Positions 30,745 through 38,279 of a stretch of DNA of 38,283 nucleotides are shown here, piece after piece. The notes beneath the pieces are model-generated. The model saw only the letters and a program-made list of their open reading frames with translations, was not told the DNA's origin and made no database searches. The first letter of the stretch is position 1, and each line of letters starts with the position of its first letter. The DNA lies in the NCBI RefSeq assembly GCF_000612625.1, contig NZ_CCAS010000040.1, forward strand, positions 1 through 38,283, given 5' to 3'. Source of the DNA: Neobacillus jeddahensis. GTDB lineage: Bacteria; Bacillota; Bacilli; Bacillales; Cytobacillaceae. The position numbers and the translations under genes are program-made.

Positions 30745-30759
30745 TGAAACAATGTACCA
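30745..30759. promoter_or_regulatory. KdgR-box-like site before kduI
   Basis: TGAAACAATGTACCA differs from TAAAACAGTGTTCCA at 35740-35754 in only three of 15 bases. The form resembles KdgR sites of IclR type (TGAAACA-N-TGTTTCA-like) known from enterobacteria. It lies just after the -10. Confidence 0.55.
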
Positions 30760-30791
30760 CGATGTGGAACAGATAAAAGGAGATGTAGATT

Positions 30792-31622
30792 GTGGAAATT
30801 AGATACTCAACACATCCAGATCATGCCAAAACATTTACAACTGAGGAAATTCGTCAACACTATCTAATTGAAGAGTTATTTGTACCAGGTGAAATTAAAC
30901 TTGTTTATACAATGGAAGACCGGGCGATCGTTGGTGGAATTACTCCGATTGGGGAAGCTATTTCGTTACAGGGCTATGATGAAATCAAGGCAGCCTATTT
31001 TTTAGAAAGAAGAGAAGTAGGGATTTTTAATGTAGGTGGAGCTGGAAAAATCGTCGTCGATGGTCAGTCCTATGTGATGGAGAATAAAGATTGCTTATAT
31101 GTTGGCTTAGGAAAACGTGAATTGCTGTTTAGCAGTGAATCTGAGGCAAATCCAGCCAAATATTATTTGTTCTCTGCACCCGCTCACAAGGAGTATCCGA
31201 CACAGCATGTAGCCTTTAAGGATATTGAAGGGGATAGATTAGGATCCCTAGAAAATGCAAATGATCGCGTCATCCGCCGCATGATCCATAATGAAGGGAT
31301 TCAGAGCTGTCAGGTGGTCATGGGGATGACCCAATTAAATACGGGAAGTGTCTGGAACTCCATGCCGACCCATACGCATAATCGCAGAATGGAAGTTTAT
31401 CTTTACATAGATTTAGATGAAAATGCACGAATGTTCCACATGATGGGCGAACCAACGGAAACGCGCCATATTGTAATGAAGAATGAGCAAGCGGTTATTT
31501 CTCCTCCATGGTCGATTCATTGCGGTGGTGCTACAAGCAACTATACCTTTATTTGGGCAATGGCTGGTGAAAATAAGACTTACAATGACATGGATGCAGT
31601 CACAATGGATCAGCTCCGCTAA
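30792..31622 (+). CDS. kduI: 5-dehydro-4-deoxy-D-glucuronate isomerase KduI
   Basis: A 276-residue cupin enzyme that isomerises 5-keto-4-deoxyuronate (DKI) from oligogalacturonate breakdown to 2,5-diketo-3-deoxygluconate. Zinc ligands lie in MPTHTHNRRMEVYLYIDLDE and in VISPPWSIHCGGATSNYTFI; the N-terminal MEIRYSTHPDHAKTFTTEEI is typical. The start is GTG at 30792, 8 bases after AAGGAGA. It is first in the kduI-kduD-kdgT-kdgK gene string, behind a cre-like site and a KdgR-like box. Confidence 0.95.
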   Translation: MEIRYSTHPDHAKTFTTEEIRQHYLIEELFVPGEIKLVYTMEDRAIVGGITPIGEAISLQGYDEIKAAYFLERREVGIFNVGGAGKIVVDGQSYVMENKDCLYVGLGKRELLFSSESEANPAKYYLFSAPAHKEYPTQHVAFKDIEGDRLGSLENANDRVIRRMIHNEGIQSCQVVMGMTQLNTGSVWNSMPTHTHNRRMEVYLYIDLDENARMFHMMGEPTETRHIVMKNEQAVISPPWSIHCGGATSNYTFIWAMAGENKTYNDMDAVTMDQLR

Positions 31623-31635
31623 AGATGGATTTCGT

Positions 31636-31680
31636 AGATGAAAAGATTTGTACTTTCTAAAGGGGTGAAGCTTTTCATCT
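31636..31680 (+). other. Hairpin between kduI and kduD
   Basis: AGATGAAAAG (31636-31645) pairs with CTTTTCATCT (31671-31680). No U tract follows, so it is more likely an mRNA-stability or processing element than a terminator. Confidence 0.5.
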
Positions 31681-31732
31681 GCTGAAATACCAAGATAGAT
31701 AGAGTGTAAAAATAACAGACGAGGTGGAACAG

Positions 31733-32509
31733 ATGAGCTTAGAGAACTTTTCATTAGATTATTTTTCATTAACCAATAAAGTTGCAATTGTGACGGGAGG
31801 GAATACCGGCCTAGGACAAGGTTATGCAGTAGCGCTGGCTAAGGCAGGGGCTGACATCTTTATTGTCGCTCATAATACCGATTGGGATGAAACAAGAGAA
31901 TTGATTGAAGAGACAGGCAGAAGCGTTCATTTCTATCAGGCCGATTTAACCGTTCGTGAAAATATCCATCAAATTGTTGAAGAATGTTTACGTGTGTATG
32001 GAAAAATAGATATTCTCGTCAATAATGCCGGTACGATTCGCCGCGCTCCTTTACTAGAGTATAAAGAGGATGATTGGAATGCGGTCATGGATATTAACTT
32101 AAACGCCGTTTATTTTCTAAGTCAAGAGGTTGCTAAAGTTATGGTTGAACATAAGAGCGGAAAAATCATTAACGTCGGTTCCATGCTCAGCTTCCAAGGT
32201 GGTAAATTCATCCCTCCGTACACAGCCAGTAAGCACGGGGTAGCCGGGTTAACGAAAGCCTTTGCCAACGAGTTAGGCCAGTACAATATTCAAATTAATG
32301 CGATTGCGCCTGGTTATATTGAAACCGCCAATACCGCTCCAATTCGAGCCGATGAAGAGCGTAATGCGGAAATTCTTTCGCGTATTCCTGCTGGAAGATG
32401 GGCATCGCCTGCCGATTTGATGGGGGTCATGGTCTTTTTAGCTAGCAAAGCGTCAGATTATATGAATGGACATATTTTAGCGGTGGATGGTGGTTGGTTG
32501 GCTCGTTAG
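31733..32509 (+). CDS. kduD: 2-dehydro-3-deoxy-D-gluconate 5-dehydrogenase KduD (SDR family)
   Basis: A 258-residue short-chain dehydrogenase that reduces 2,5-diketo-3-deoxygluconate to 2-keto-3-deoxygluconate. The cofactor site TGGNTGLGQG, NNAGT and the catalytic Ser-Tyr-Lys set (GSMLSFQG, YTASKHG) are present, with the C-terminal MNGHILAVDGGWLA of the family. ATG 31733 lies 5 bases after GAGGTGG; a GTG at 31724 lies within that site. It follows kduI by about 110 bases. Confidence 0.94.
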   Translation: MSLENFSLDYFSLTNKVAIVTGGNTGLGQGYAVALAKAGADIFIVAHNTDWDETRELIEETGRSVHFYQADLTVRENIHQIVEECLRVYGKIDILVNNAGTIRRAPLLEYKEDDWNAVMDINLNAVYFLSQEVAKVMVEHKSGKIINVGSMLSFQGGKFIPPYTASKHGVAGLTKAFANELGQYNIQINAIAPGYIETANTAPIRADEERNAEILSRIPAGRWASPADLMGVMVFLASKASDYMNGHILAVDGGWLAR

Positions 32510-32522
32510 GAACGAGCCAACC
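32496..32522 (+). other. Perfect 12-bp hairpin across the kduD stop codon
   Basis: GGTTGGCTCGTT (32496-32507), loop AGG, AACGAGCCAACC (32511-32522). It is GC-richer than its surroundings and lacks a U tract. It may stabilise the upstream mRNA or limit read-through into kdgT, whose start is 264 bases further on. Confidence 0.6.
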
Positions 32523-32785
32523 TGCTAGAAAGGAAGATTAGCAGACTAATAGAAAGTCCTTTTACTAGAAATGGTCCTTAAAGTAAACATTTTGAATTGA
32601 AATTAAAGGTTATTTAAAAATGGAAATTTAACACCTGTCGAAGCTAACAATTGGAAACCCTTACATAGTGAGTGCCAGCATGGCTTCAAGCAGGATCAAT
32701 AGAACAGCATGAACAAGCAAATCATCTATCATCAATGTTTTTACTAACAGTTAGCCATATCATATGAAAGGTAAGGTAGACGATT

Positions 32786-33778
32786 ATGAAAATCATGAAG
32801 ACAATGGAGAAGATCCCTGGTGGTCTTATGCTGGTTCCACTATTTTTAGGAGCAATTATCCACACATTGGCTCCAAAATCAGGTGAGTATTTTGGTTCTT
32901 TTACAAACGGTTTGATGACGGGGACTGTTCCCATCCTAGCTGTATGGTTTTTCTGTATGGGGGCAGGGATTAACATCAAAGCGACAGGTACGGTTTTACG
33001 TAAGTCTGGGACACTGGTAGTCACAAAGATAGCGGTGGCATGGGCTGTTGCCTTAATCGGATCACTATTTCTTCCTGAAGGTGGCGTACAAACAGGTTTC
33101 TTTGCCGGGTTCTCTGTGCTCGCGTTAATTTCTTGCATGGATATGACTAATGGTGGTTTATATGCATCGATTATGCAGCAGTATGGTTCGAAAGAAGAAG
33201 CTGGCGCCTTTGTCCTGATGTCACTTGAATCTGGTCCACTTGTCACCATGTTAATTCTTGGTACAACAGGATTGGCGGCATTCGAACCACAAGCATTTGT
33301 AGGTGCTGTCTTACCTTTCTTAGTTGGATTTATCCTTGGAAACCTAGATCAGGATCTCCGTGAATTCTTTAGTAAAGCAACCCATACAATGATTCCATTC
33401 TTTGGATTTGCTTTAGGTAACTCCATTGACCTTACTGTTATCGCGAAAACAGGATTAGCAGGTATTGTACTTGGTATCCTGGTTATTATTGTGACTGGTA
33501 TTCCGTTAATTCTTGCTGACAAATTCATCGGTGGCGGAAATGGGACTGCAGGTCTTGCCGCCTCTAGTACGGCTGGAGCGGCGGTGGCAAATCCAATGAT
33601 CATCGCGAATATGAAGCCAGAGTTCATGCCGGTGGCCCAATCAGCAACTGCCTTGGTTGCCGCATCTGTCATTGTTACATCGATATTAGTTCCAATCATC
33701 ACGGCTTATTGGTCACAATATATGAAAAAGAAAAATAAAGGCTCCTCGTTGCAAAGAGGAAGCAAAGCAACAGCTTGA
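32786..33778 (+). CDS. kdgT: 2-keto-3-deoxygluconate permease KdgT
   Basis: A 330-residue membrane protein of the KdgT family with about ten helices (starting [20 protein letters not shown], then [20 protein letters not shown] and [20 protein letters not shown]). It imports 2-keto-3-deoxygluconate with a proton. The ATG follows AAGGTAAGG. The gap of about 275 bases from kduD (32510-32785) has a hairpin but no other gene. It feeds KdgK, encoded next. Confidence 0.94.
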   Translation: MKIMKTMEKIPGGLMLVPLFLGAIIHTLAPKSGEYFGSFTNGLMTGTVPILAVWFFCMGAGINIKATGTVLRKSGTLVVTKIAVAWAVALIGSLFLPEGGVQTGFFAGFSVLALISCMDMTNGGLYASIMQQYGSKEEAGAFVLMSLESGPLVTMLILGTTGLAAFEPQAFVGAVLPFLVGFILGNLDQDLREFFSKATHTMIPFFGFALGNSIDLTVIAKTGLAGIVLGILVIIVTGIPLILADKFIGGGNGTAGLAASSTAGAAVANPMIIANMKPEFMPVAQSATALVAASVIVTSILVPIITAYWSQYMKKKNKGSSLQRGSKATA

Positions 33779-33793
33779 TGTTCTTACATGGGG

Positions 33794-33824
33794 GAGAGAT
33801 ACATTTAGTATCATCTCTCTTTTT
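33794..33824 (+). terminator. Intrinsic terminator-like hairpin between kdgT and kdgK
   Basis: GAGAGAT (33794-33800) pairs with ATCTCTC (33813-33819), followed by TTTTT. It may lower kdgK expression relative to the upstream genes. Confidence 0.55.
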
Positions 33825-33848
33825 CAATAAAGTGAACGGAGGATGGGT

Positions 33849-34799
33849 ATGAGTAGAATGTTGACTGTTGGTGAACCGATGGCCCTTTTTGTGGCTGAGC
33901 AAGAAGGACCACTAGAGAATGTGGAACGTTTTCAACGCTTTGTTGCCGGCGCGGAGGTAAACTTCTCTATTGGGATGTCACGCTTAGGGCATCAAGTTAC
34001 CTATATTACACAATTAGGAATGGATCCATTTGGGAGATACATAGAGAGCTTCCTTCAGGATAATGCCATAGATACGAGCAATGTGTCCTATAATCCTGCC
34101 TATCTAACAGGCATGCAGTGGAAGCAAAAGGTCGTCACAGGAGATCCTGAAGTGTTTTCAGCTCGTAAAAATTCGGCTGCTTCACATATGGATCCGGAAA
34201 CGATTGCAAATCTGAATTGGGAAGGCTTTGTTCATATTCATTTAACCGGTATCCCCCCAGCCTTATCCGCAGGTTGTCGGGAAATGGTCTACGAGCTTAT
34301 GGATAAGGCCAGTGCAAGAGGCGTGCAAATTTCTTATGATCCTAACCTACGTCCAGGTTTATGGGGAGACAAGAATGAAATGGCTCGCGTCATCAATGAC
34401 CTTGCCTGCCGTGCCGATATTGTTCTTCCTGGGATTGAGGAAGCAAAGCTCCTTACTGGGAAACAAGAGGTAACCGAGATTGCTGACTACTATCATGCTG
34501 CAGGAGTAAAGACTGTTGTGATCAAATTGGGAGCAAAAGGGGCATTTACAAGTTCTGAAGGAGAGCAGTTCTATACGGACGGTTTCCTTGTCAAGCGAGT
34601 AGTCGACACGGTCGGAGCGGGTGACGGATTTGCGGTGGGCGTAGTGAGTGGAATCTTAGAAGGTTTATCCTTGAAGGAAGCAGTGAAGCGCGGGGCAGCG
34701 ATTGGTGCACTTGCCGTTATGTCTCCGGGGGACAATGACGGCTTACCGACCCGGATAGGATTGGAAGCCTTCATCGAAAATTCCTCCGCCAAGCTTTAA
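33849..34799 (+). CDS. kdgK: 2-dehydro-3-deoxygluconokinase KdgK (PfkB family)
   Basis: A 316-residue sugar kinase that phosphorylates 2-keto-3-deoxygluconate to KDPG with ATP. PfkB signatures are visible: the sugar-binding GAEVNFSIGMSRLGHQVTYI, and DTVGAGDGFAVG with the catalytic Asp. ATG 33849 lies 6 bases after GGAGG (33838-33842); the ATG at 33843 touches it. It is the last plus-strand gene of the kdu/kdg string and ends in a hairpin. Confidence 0.95.
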   Translation: MSRMLTVGEPMALFVAEQEGPLENVERFQRFVAGAEVNFSIGMSRLGHQVTYITQLGMDPFGRYIESFLQDNAIDTSNVSYNPAYLTGMQWKQKVVTGDPEVFSARKNSAASHMDPETIANLNWEGFVHIHLTGIPPALSAGCREMVYELMDKASARGVQISYDPNLRPGLWGDKNEMARVINDLACRADIVLPGIEEAKLLTGKQEVTEIADYYHAAGVKTVVIKLGAKGAFTSSEGEQFYTDGFLVKRVVDTVGAGDGFAVGVVSGILEGLSLKEAVKRGAAIGALAVMSPGDNDGLPTRIGLEAFIENSSAKL

Positions 34800-34825
34800 T
34801 GTTTATAGGTAGAAAAATAGGAAAA

Positions 34826-34856
34826 GCGGTATTCCACTTGAGAATACCGCCTTTGT
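34826..34856 (+). terminator. Hairpin after kdgK
   Basis: GCGGTATTC (34826-34834) pairs with GAATACCGC (34842-34850), followed by CTTTGT, a short U tract. Confidence 0.6.
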
Positions 34857-34873
34857 CATAATATAGAATTTAT

Positions 34874-34909
34874 AGTTTCGACTTCGAGAATAGGTCAGCT
34901 CAAGAAGCC
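34874..34909. repeat. Degenerate intergenic repeat, copy 2
   Basis: Begins AGTTTCGACTTCGAGAATAG and resembles 20347-20382 over 36 bases. It sits between kdgK and kdgR. Confidence 0.4.
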
Positions 34910-34919
34910 CTGTGCTTTT

Positions 34920-35684
34920 CTATGAACCCGTGTAGCCTAGGTTTCTAGAAATTGCTAGACTATACTGATTCATTTTTTCAATTAAGGTTGAGTTGATGAC
35001 ATCGATGGTGACGCGGTTATTAGGACCGGAAATACTAAAGCTCGCGATGATCTTGCCTTTATGATCATAGATAGGGGCAGCAATACACATGAGCACCGCT
35101 TCATTCTCGGCATTATCTAACGCATACCCTTGGCTCTTCACCCTTTCGATTTCCTGTAGAAATTCTTCTTTAGAGATGATCGTCGTTGGTGTCTTCGGGA
35201 TGAATTCAAAGCTTGAGACTAATTCATCAAATTTGTTCTGCTCCATGCCAGAAAGTAGTATTTTTCCTACGGCCGTACAATACATGGGAGCGCGGCTGCC
35301 AATTCGTGAGTACATGCGAATCGTCTGTGTGCTTTCAATTTTATCGATATAGATCACTTCGCCGCGATCCTCAATGCATAAATGGACCGTTTCATTGACT
35401 TCTTGTGATAATTTTTCCAGAAATGGTTTGGCAATCGTGACAATATTGGAGTTGTTTAACAGATTTCTAGAAAGAAAGAGGACCTGTAAACCTAGTTTAT
35501 ACTTGTCTGTTTCTTCGTCTTTGACAACGTAATTCATGCTCGCTAACGTGGCTAGCAGTCTATGAAGTGTCCCTTTGGTTAGGCCAACCTGCTCGGATAA
35601 CCGAGTGATTTGGATGCCATCAGGATATTCGGAAAGCTTATTTAGTATGGTTAGGGCGCGTTCAAGTGATTGAACATTAGACAT
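34920..35684 (-). CDS. kdgR: IclR-family regulator KdgR
   Basis: A 254-residue IclR-type repressor. The N-terminal winged helix (SLERALTILNKLSEYPDGIQ, then LSEQVGLTKGTLHRLLATLA) binds DNA; the C-terminal GAF-like ligand domain includes SRIGSRAPMYCTAVGKILLS and FSISGPNNRVTIDVIN. Placed between kdgK and kdgA, it should sense KDG or a related keto-acid and repress the cluster. Note that B. subtilis KdgR is a LacI-family protein, so this IclR form resembles the enterobacterial KdgR instead. It is divergent from kdgA, with a KdgR-like box between. Confidence 0.88.
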   Translation of the reverse strand: MSNVQSLERALTILNKLSEYPDGIQITRLSEQVGLTKGTLHRLLATLASMNYVVKDEETDKYKLGLQVLFLSRNLLNNSNIVTIAKPFLEKLSQEVNETVHLCIEDRGEVIYIDKIESTQTIRMYSRIGSRAPMYCTAVGKILLSGMEQNKFDELVSSFEFIPKTPTTIISKEEFLQEIERVKSQGYALDNAENEAVLMCIAAPIYDHKGKIIASFSISGPNNRVTIDVINSTLIEKMNQYSLAISRNLGYTGS

Positions 35685-35739
35685 TATTCTCTACCTCATT
35701 TAATTGGGTTATTTAAATATGATTTTTACACTCTTTTTT

Positions 35740-35754
35740 TAAAACAGTGTTCCA
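35740..35754. promoter_or_regulatory. KdgR-box-like site between kdgR and kdgA
   Basis: TAAAACAGTGTTCCA, matching 12 of 15 bases of the site before kduI. On the minus strand it directly follows a TATAAT hexamer, so it would cover the kdgR start as well as the region upstream of kdgA. Confidence 0.55.
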
Positions 35755-35868
35755 TTATATGATACGATATAGAAGAACCATTGTAAAACTAATTGGGGAC
35801 TCCGCAAAATAAAACGAAGCTTTTTGAAAATAATGTTACCAAAATACGAATGGAAAGAAGTGACCATC

Positions 35869-36519
35869 ATGATGAAGAAGATCAATACTTTAACTAAAAT
35901 TGCCGAATGTGGTGTCGTAGCTGTGGTACGAGCGGATTCAAAGGAAGAGGCCATTCAGATTTCTGAAGCCTGTGTGAAAGGCGGAATCCAAGGAATTGAG
36001 GTTACATTCACCGTACAGGACGCTGATCAAGTCATTAAAGAACTTGCAGCACTTTATCAAGATAATAATCAAGTGGTTATTGGTGCCGGGACTGTGCTTG
36101 ATGCGGCAACCGCTAGGATTGCGATTTTAGCAGGTGCGCAGTTCGTTGTCAGTCCTGCTTTCGACCAGGAAACCGCAACCTTATGTAATCTTTATCAAAT
36201 CCCGTATATGCCAGGCTGCATGACCCTGACTGAAATGAAACGTGCCCTTGAAGCAGGGGTAGATATCGTTAAATTATTCCCAGGCAGTGCCTTTGGTCCG
36301 GACTTTGTAAAAGCCGTCAAAGCCCCACTTCCTCAAGTAAATATTATGCCAACCGGTGGCGTTGATCTGGATAATGTTGAGCAATGGATAAAAAATGGTT
36401 GTGTAGCAGTCGGGGTCGGCGGTAATTTAGTTGCACCAGCCAAGACGGGTGAATTCGAGAAAATCACCGGATATGCTAAGCAGTATATTGAAAAGGTTAA
36501 AGCAGCGCGAGGGAAATAA
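35869..36519 (+). CDS. kdgA: 2-dehydro-3-deoxy-6-phosphogluconate aldolase KdgA
   Basis: A 216-residue class I aldolase cleaving KDPG to pyruvate and glyceraldehyde-3-phosphate. The Schiff-base Lys lies in DIVKLFPGSAFGPDFVKA, the catalytic Glu in GIEVTFTV, and the phosphate loop in MPTGGVDLDNVEQWI. ATG 35869 (or 35872) is preferred, weakly supported by GAAGTGA; a TTG at 35824 lacks a ribosome binding site. It completes the pathway begun by kduI. Confidence 0.95.
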   Translation: MMKKINTLTKIAECGVVAVVRADSKEEAIQISEACVKGGIQGIEVTFTVQDADQVIKELAALYQDNNQVVIGAGTVLDAATARIAILAGAQFVVSPAFDQETATLCNLYQIPYMPGCMTLTEMKRALEAGVDIVKLFPGSAFGPDFVKAVKAPLPQVNIMPTGGVDLDNVEQWIKNGCVAVGVGGNLVAPAKTGEFEKITGYAKQYIEKVKAARGK

Positions 36520-36539
36520 ATATTGATAGGATCTATTAA

Positions 36540-36680
36540 TCCATCACGGAGCACCGCATTATTGAAAATGCCAATCTATTTGATTTTGAGTTATCTTTGG
36601 AGGAAATGGAATGGATCGACAGCTTACATCAGGATAGCCGCGCTGGCTCACATCCAGATATGATGCGCCTAGGCTTTTAA
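36540..36680 (+). pseudogene. Relic of the C-terminus of an aldo/keto reductase
   Basis: The frame reads TEHRIIENANLFDFELSLEE, then MEWIDSLH and RAGSHPDMMRLGF before TAA. It aligns with the end of the intact reductase at 15721-16545 (TPSRIEENFNVFDFELTTDE, then NRRNGSHPNDMHM). Everything before residue 1 of this fragment is missing: an in-frame stop lies at 36537 and no start or ribosome binding site exists. It starts 20 bases after the kdgA stop. Confidence 0.75.
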
Positions 36681-36690
36681 AAGTTAAAAA

Positions 36691-36729
36691 CAAGAACCTT
36701 GCTGAAACTGGAGCAAGGTTCTTGTTTTA
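36691..36729. terminator. Bidirectional intrinsic terminator
   Basis: CAAGAACCTTGCT (36691-36703) pairs with AGCAAGGTTCTTG (36712-36724); TTTT follows on the plus strand and TTTTT on the minus strand. Confidence 0.85.
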
Positions 36730-37383
36730 TGCCTGCTTATTTAACGCCTCTTGAAGATAGGTGTTTAGATAATCAAGGCTGGTTATCTGACGATTACATT
36801 TTGTGCTGTCAACACAAATGAAGTTGCCGATCGCCTTATAGTAATCGGGGTTCTTCGCCTTTTTTGCTTTGGTGATAGTGGATAAATAGGCCACTTCACC
36901 GAAGCTATTGCAGAAGGAACAGATATTTTTCTTGCTTACGATCGTGTATTTACATTCAATCCCAAGCAATTGCTGATTGTTTTCGTACACGATATATTTT
37001 TTATTCGTGCTAATATCCGTCCAGCTTAGATAGGTAAGGTGATGGTAATCGATGTTTGATAAATCCGGTACCTTTAGTTTTTTAGCTTTCGGAAACAGCT
37101 TTTTAATCTGTTGTTCAGTCAATTGTGAAATCGGAATTAAATAATGGTCAAGCTGTTGAAGATATTGATCAAATTCAGAATCCGTTTTGCAATGTGAGAA
37201 GTCTAGCAGTTGCATTTGTTCCTTTGTTACTGCTGGGAAGAGTTCGACGATTTTAGCCTGCGCCAATTGTCTAACCGCACGAATCACAGACGGATCAGAA
37301 TTTTTTCTGTTACTTTCTTTAATATAGTCCACTTGTTTTTTTATAAAATTAAACTGGTTATTTTGCATGAAAGATCCAGTCAT
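36727..37383 (-). CDS. FusB/FusC-type EF-G-binding protein
   Basis: A 218-residue protein with a helical N-terminal domain and a C-terminal treble-clef zinc finger. The four-Cys pattern is CSFCNSF (two Cys) and CVDSTKCNR (two Cys), after the EF-G-contact-like KKLKVPDLSNIDYHHLTYLS. FusB proteins bind EF-G and release it from fusidic-acid-stalled ribosomes; chromosomal homologs in Bacillaceae are common and need not confer resistance. AGGTGA precedes ATG 37383. The terminator at 36691-36729 ends it. Confidence 0.83.
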   Translation of the reverse strand: MTGSFMQNNQFNFIKKQVDYIKESNRKNSDPSVIRAVRQLAQAKIVELFPAVTKEQMQLLDFSHCKTDSEFDQYLQQLDHYLIPISQLTEQQIKKLFPKAKKLKVPDLSNIDYHHLTYLSWTDISTNKKYIVYENNQQLLGIECKYTIVSKKNICSFCNSFGEVAYLSTITKAKKAKNPDYYKAIGNFICVDSTKCNRQITSLDYLNTYLQEALNKQA

Positions 37384-37487
37384 TTGTCATTCACCTCAGT
37401 TCTTTACAGTTCGTTCCCGTTTTATTATACGTAATAGAGTTGCTGAAAACTATGGAGAGAATGAGTTAGAAATGGATCCTACATAAG

Positions 37488-37521
37488 AAAACACTGATGG
37501 GGATGCCCGTCAGTGTTTTTT
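37488..37521 (-). terminator. Intrinsic terminator overlapping the stop of the CD3324-type gene
   Basis: AAAACACTGATGGG pairs with CCCGTCAGTGTTTT (one G-U pair); on the minus strand TTTT follows and the TGA stop at 37510-37512 lies inside the stem. Confidence 0.7.
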
Positions 37522-37782
37522 ACGTCTATAGACAATTTTTTTGATTGTTTCAATTGAGAGAAAATGCTCTTCCGCTAATTGGGGTATACTGTTCCCATTT
37601 TGGAAGGCTTCTTTGATGGCGGCATTTCGCTCATCTATTAGCTTTCTTCCGCCTGAACAACTCCCCCATTTTCGGTAGGTTGTTTCAGGTTTGGGAATAT
37701 AAAGGGTTTCCCCTTGGACATATTTTTGAATTTCCGCAATTAGCTTTTCAGGTAATATATTTGTTGCATTCACATATTTCAT
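37510..37782 (-). CDS. CD3324-type small HTH protein (Mor-like)
   Basis: A 90-residue protein. The N-terminal MKYVNATNILPEKLIAEIQK, the YVQGETLYIPKPETTYRKWG stretch with an Arg/Lys-rich follow-up (SGGRKLIDERNAAIKEAF), and a C-terminal HTH (SIPQLAEEHFLSIETIKKIV) match the CD3324 family, related to the Mor transcription activator HTH. Function unknown; DNA binding is likely. It is monocistronic with the terminator overlapping its stop. Confidence 0.85.
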   Translation of the reverse strand: MKYVNATNILPEKLIAEIQKYVQGETLYIPKPETTYRKWGSCSGGRKLIDERNAAIKEAFQNGNSIPQLAEEHFLSIETIKKIVYRRKKH

Positions 37783-37868
37783 GTTTTGCCAGCCCCTTAT
37801 TTTTTGTTAGCTAAATAAGGTGCAAAGCCGAATATTAGAAATGATTGAAAGCTTACCTGGGCGATGGA

Positions 37869-37964
37869 TTAAATAAAGGTTCGCCCCATGCAAAGTATCG
37901 CCTTTCCAATACTAGGCTTTGCATGAGTTGCTGGAGTACCCGACATAATCGATTGATTCGGCAT
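37869..37964 (-). CDS. 31-residue small protein with a perfect RBS
   Basis: AGAGGAGGTGA (minus strand, 37981-37971), one of the best ribosome binding sites in the window, stands 6 bases before an ATG that opens 31 codons to a TAA (start MPNQSIMSGTPATHAKPSIG, end MGRTFI, one Cys). No signal peptide or family is recognised. A partial inverted repeat (GCAAAG...CTTTGC) lies inside it. Confidence 0.45.
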   Translation of the reverse strand: MPNQSIMSGTPATHAKPSIGKAILCMGRTFI

Positions 37965-38185
37965 GACGAATCACCTCCTCTAGGAGTCCCGCTAATTGGC
38001 GAGTTTTCTTTTTATTATAGAAGATGTGGTGGAATTCGGCTAGGATAGATGTGACTTTATTGTATCCAATGAATGAAGGGAATGGGATATAGAGGGGGGA
38101 ACGGTCACAAAAAAATAATGTACTGTAACAAGGGGCTTCGGAAAAGATGATGACAAGAATAAAAGCAAATTGTGTTGATTCTGTA

Positions 38186-38257
38186 AGGGTTGACATCTCT
38201 CTGAAATAGTTGTTAAAAACAACCATTCTCTAGAAAGTTGTCAACCCTCATTTTTTT
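38186..38257 (+). other. Structured inverted repeat with U tract
   Basis: AGGGTTGACA (38186-38195) pairs with TGTCAACCCT (38239-38248), enclosing a small GTTGTT/AACAAC hairpin (38209-38223), followed by TTTTTTT. It could be a terminator or a small RNA. TTGACA -35 hexamers occur in both arms, pointing inward. Confidence 0.5.
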
Positions 38258-38279
38258 AATAATTATTGGAATAATTATT
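38258..38279. repeat. Duplicated palindrome AATAATTATT
   Basis: Two copies of the ten-base palindrome (38258-38267 and 38270-38279) separated by GG. Possible protein-binding site; the flanking gene is outside the window. Confidence 0.35.

Noticed and set aside
32652..32665. cre-like TGGAAACCCTTACA before kdgT
   Set aside because: The essential central CG is CC and another core position is off; too weak next to the good site before kduI.
32722..33249. 175-codon minus-strand frame opposite kdgT
   Set aside because: An antisense shadow; the codon pattern follows the permease gene.
37912..38226. 104-codon minus-strand ORF at the window end
   Set aside because: Only its last 30 residues look protein-like, it has no convincing ribosome binding site, and it spans the structured inverted repeat. 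The short ORF with the strong RBS seemed better supported.
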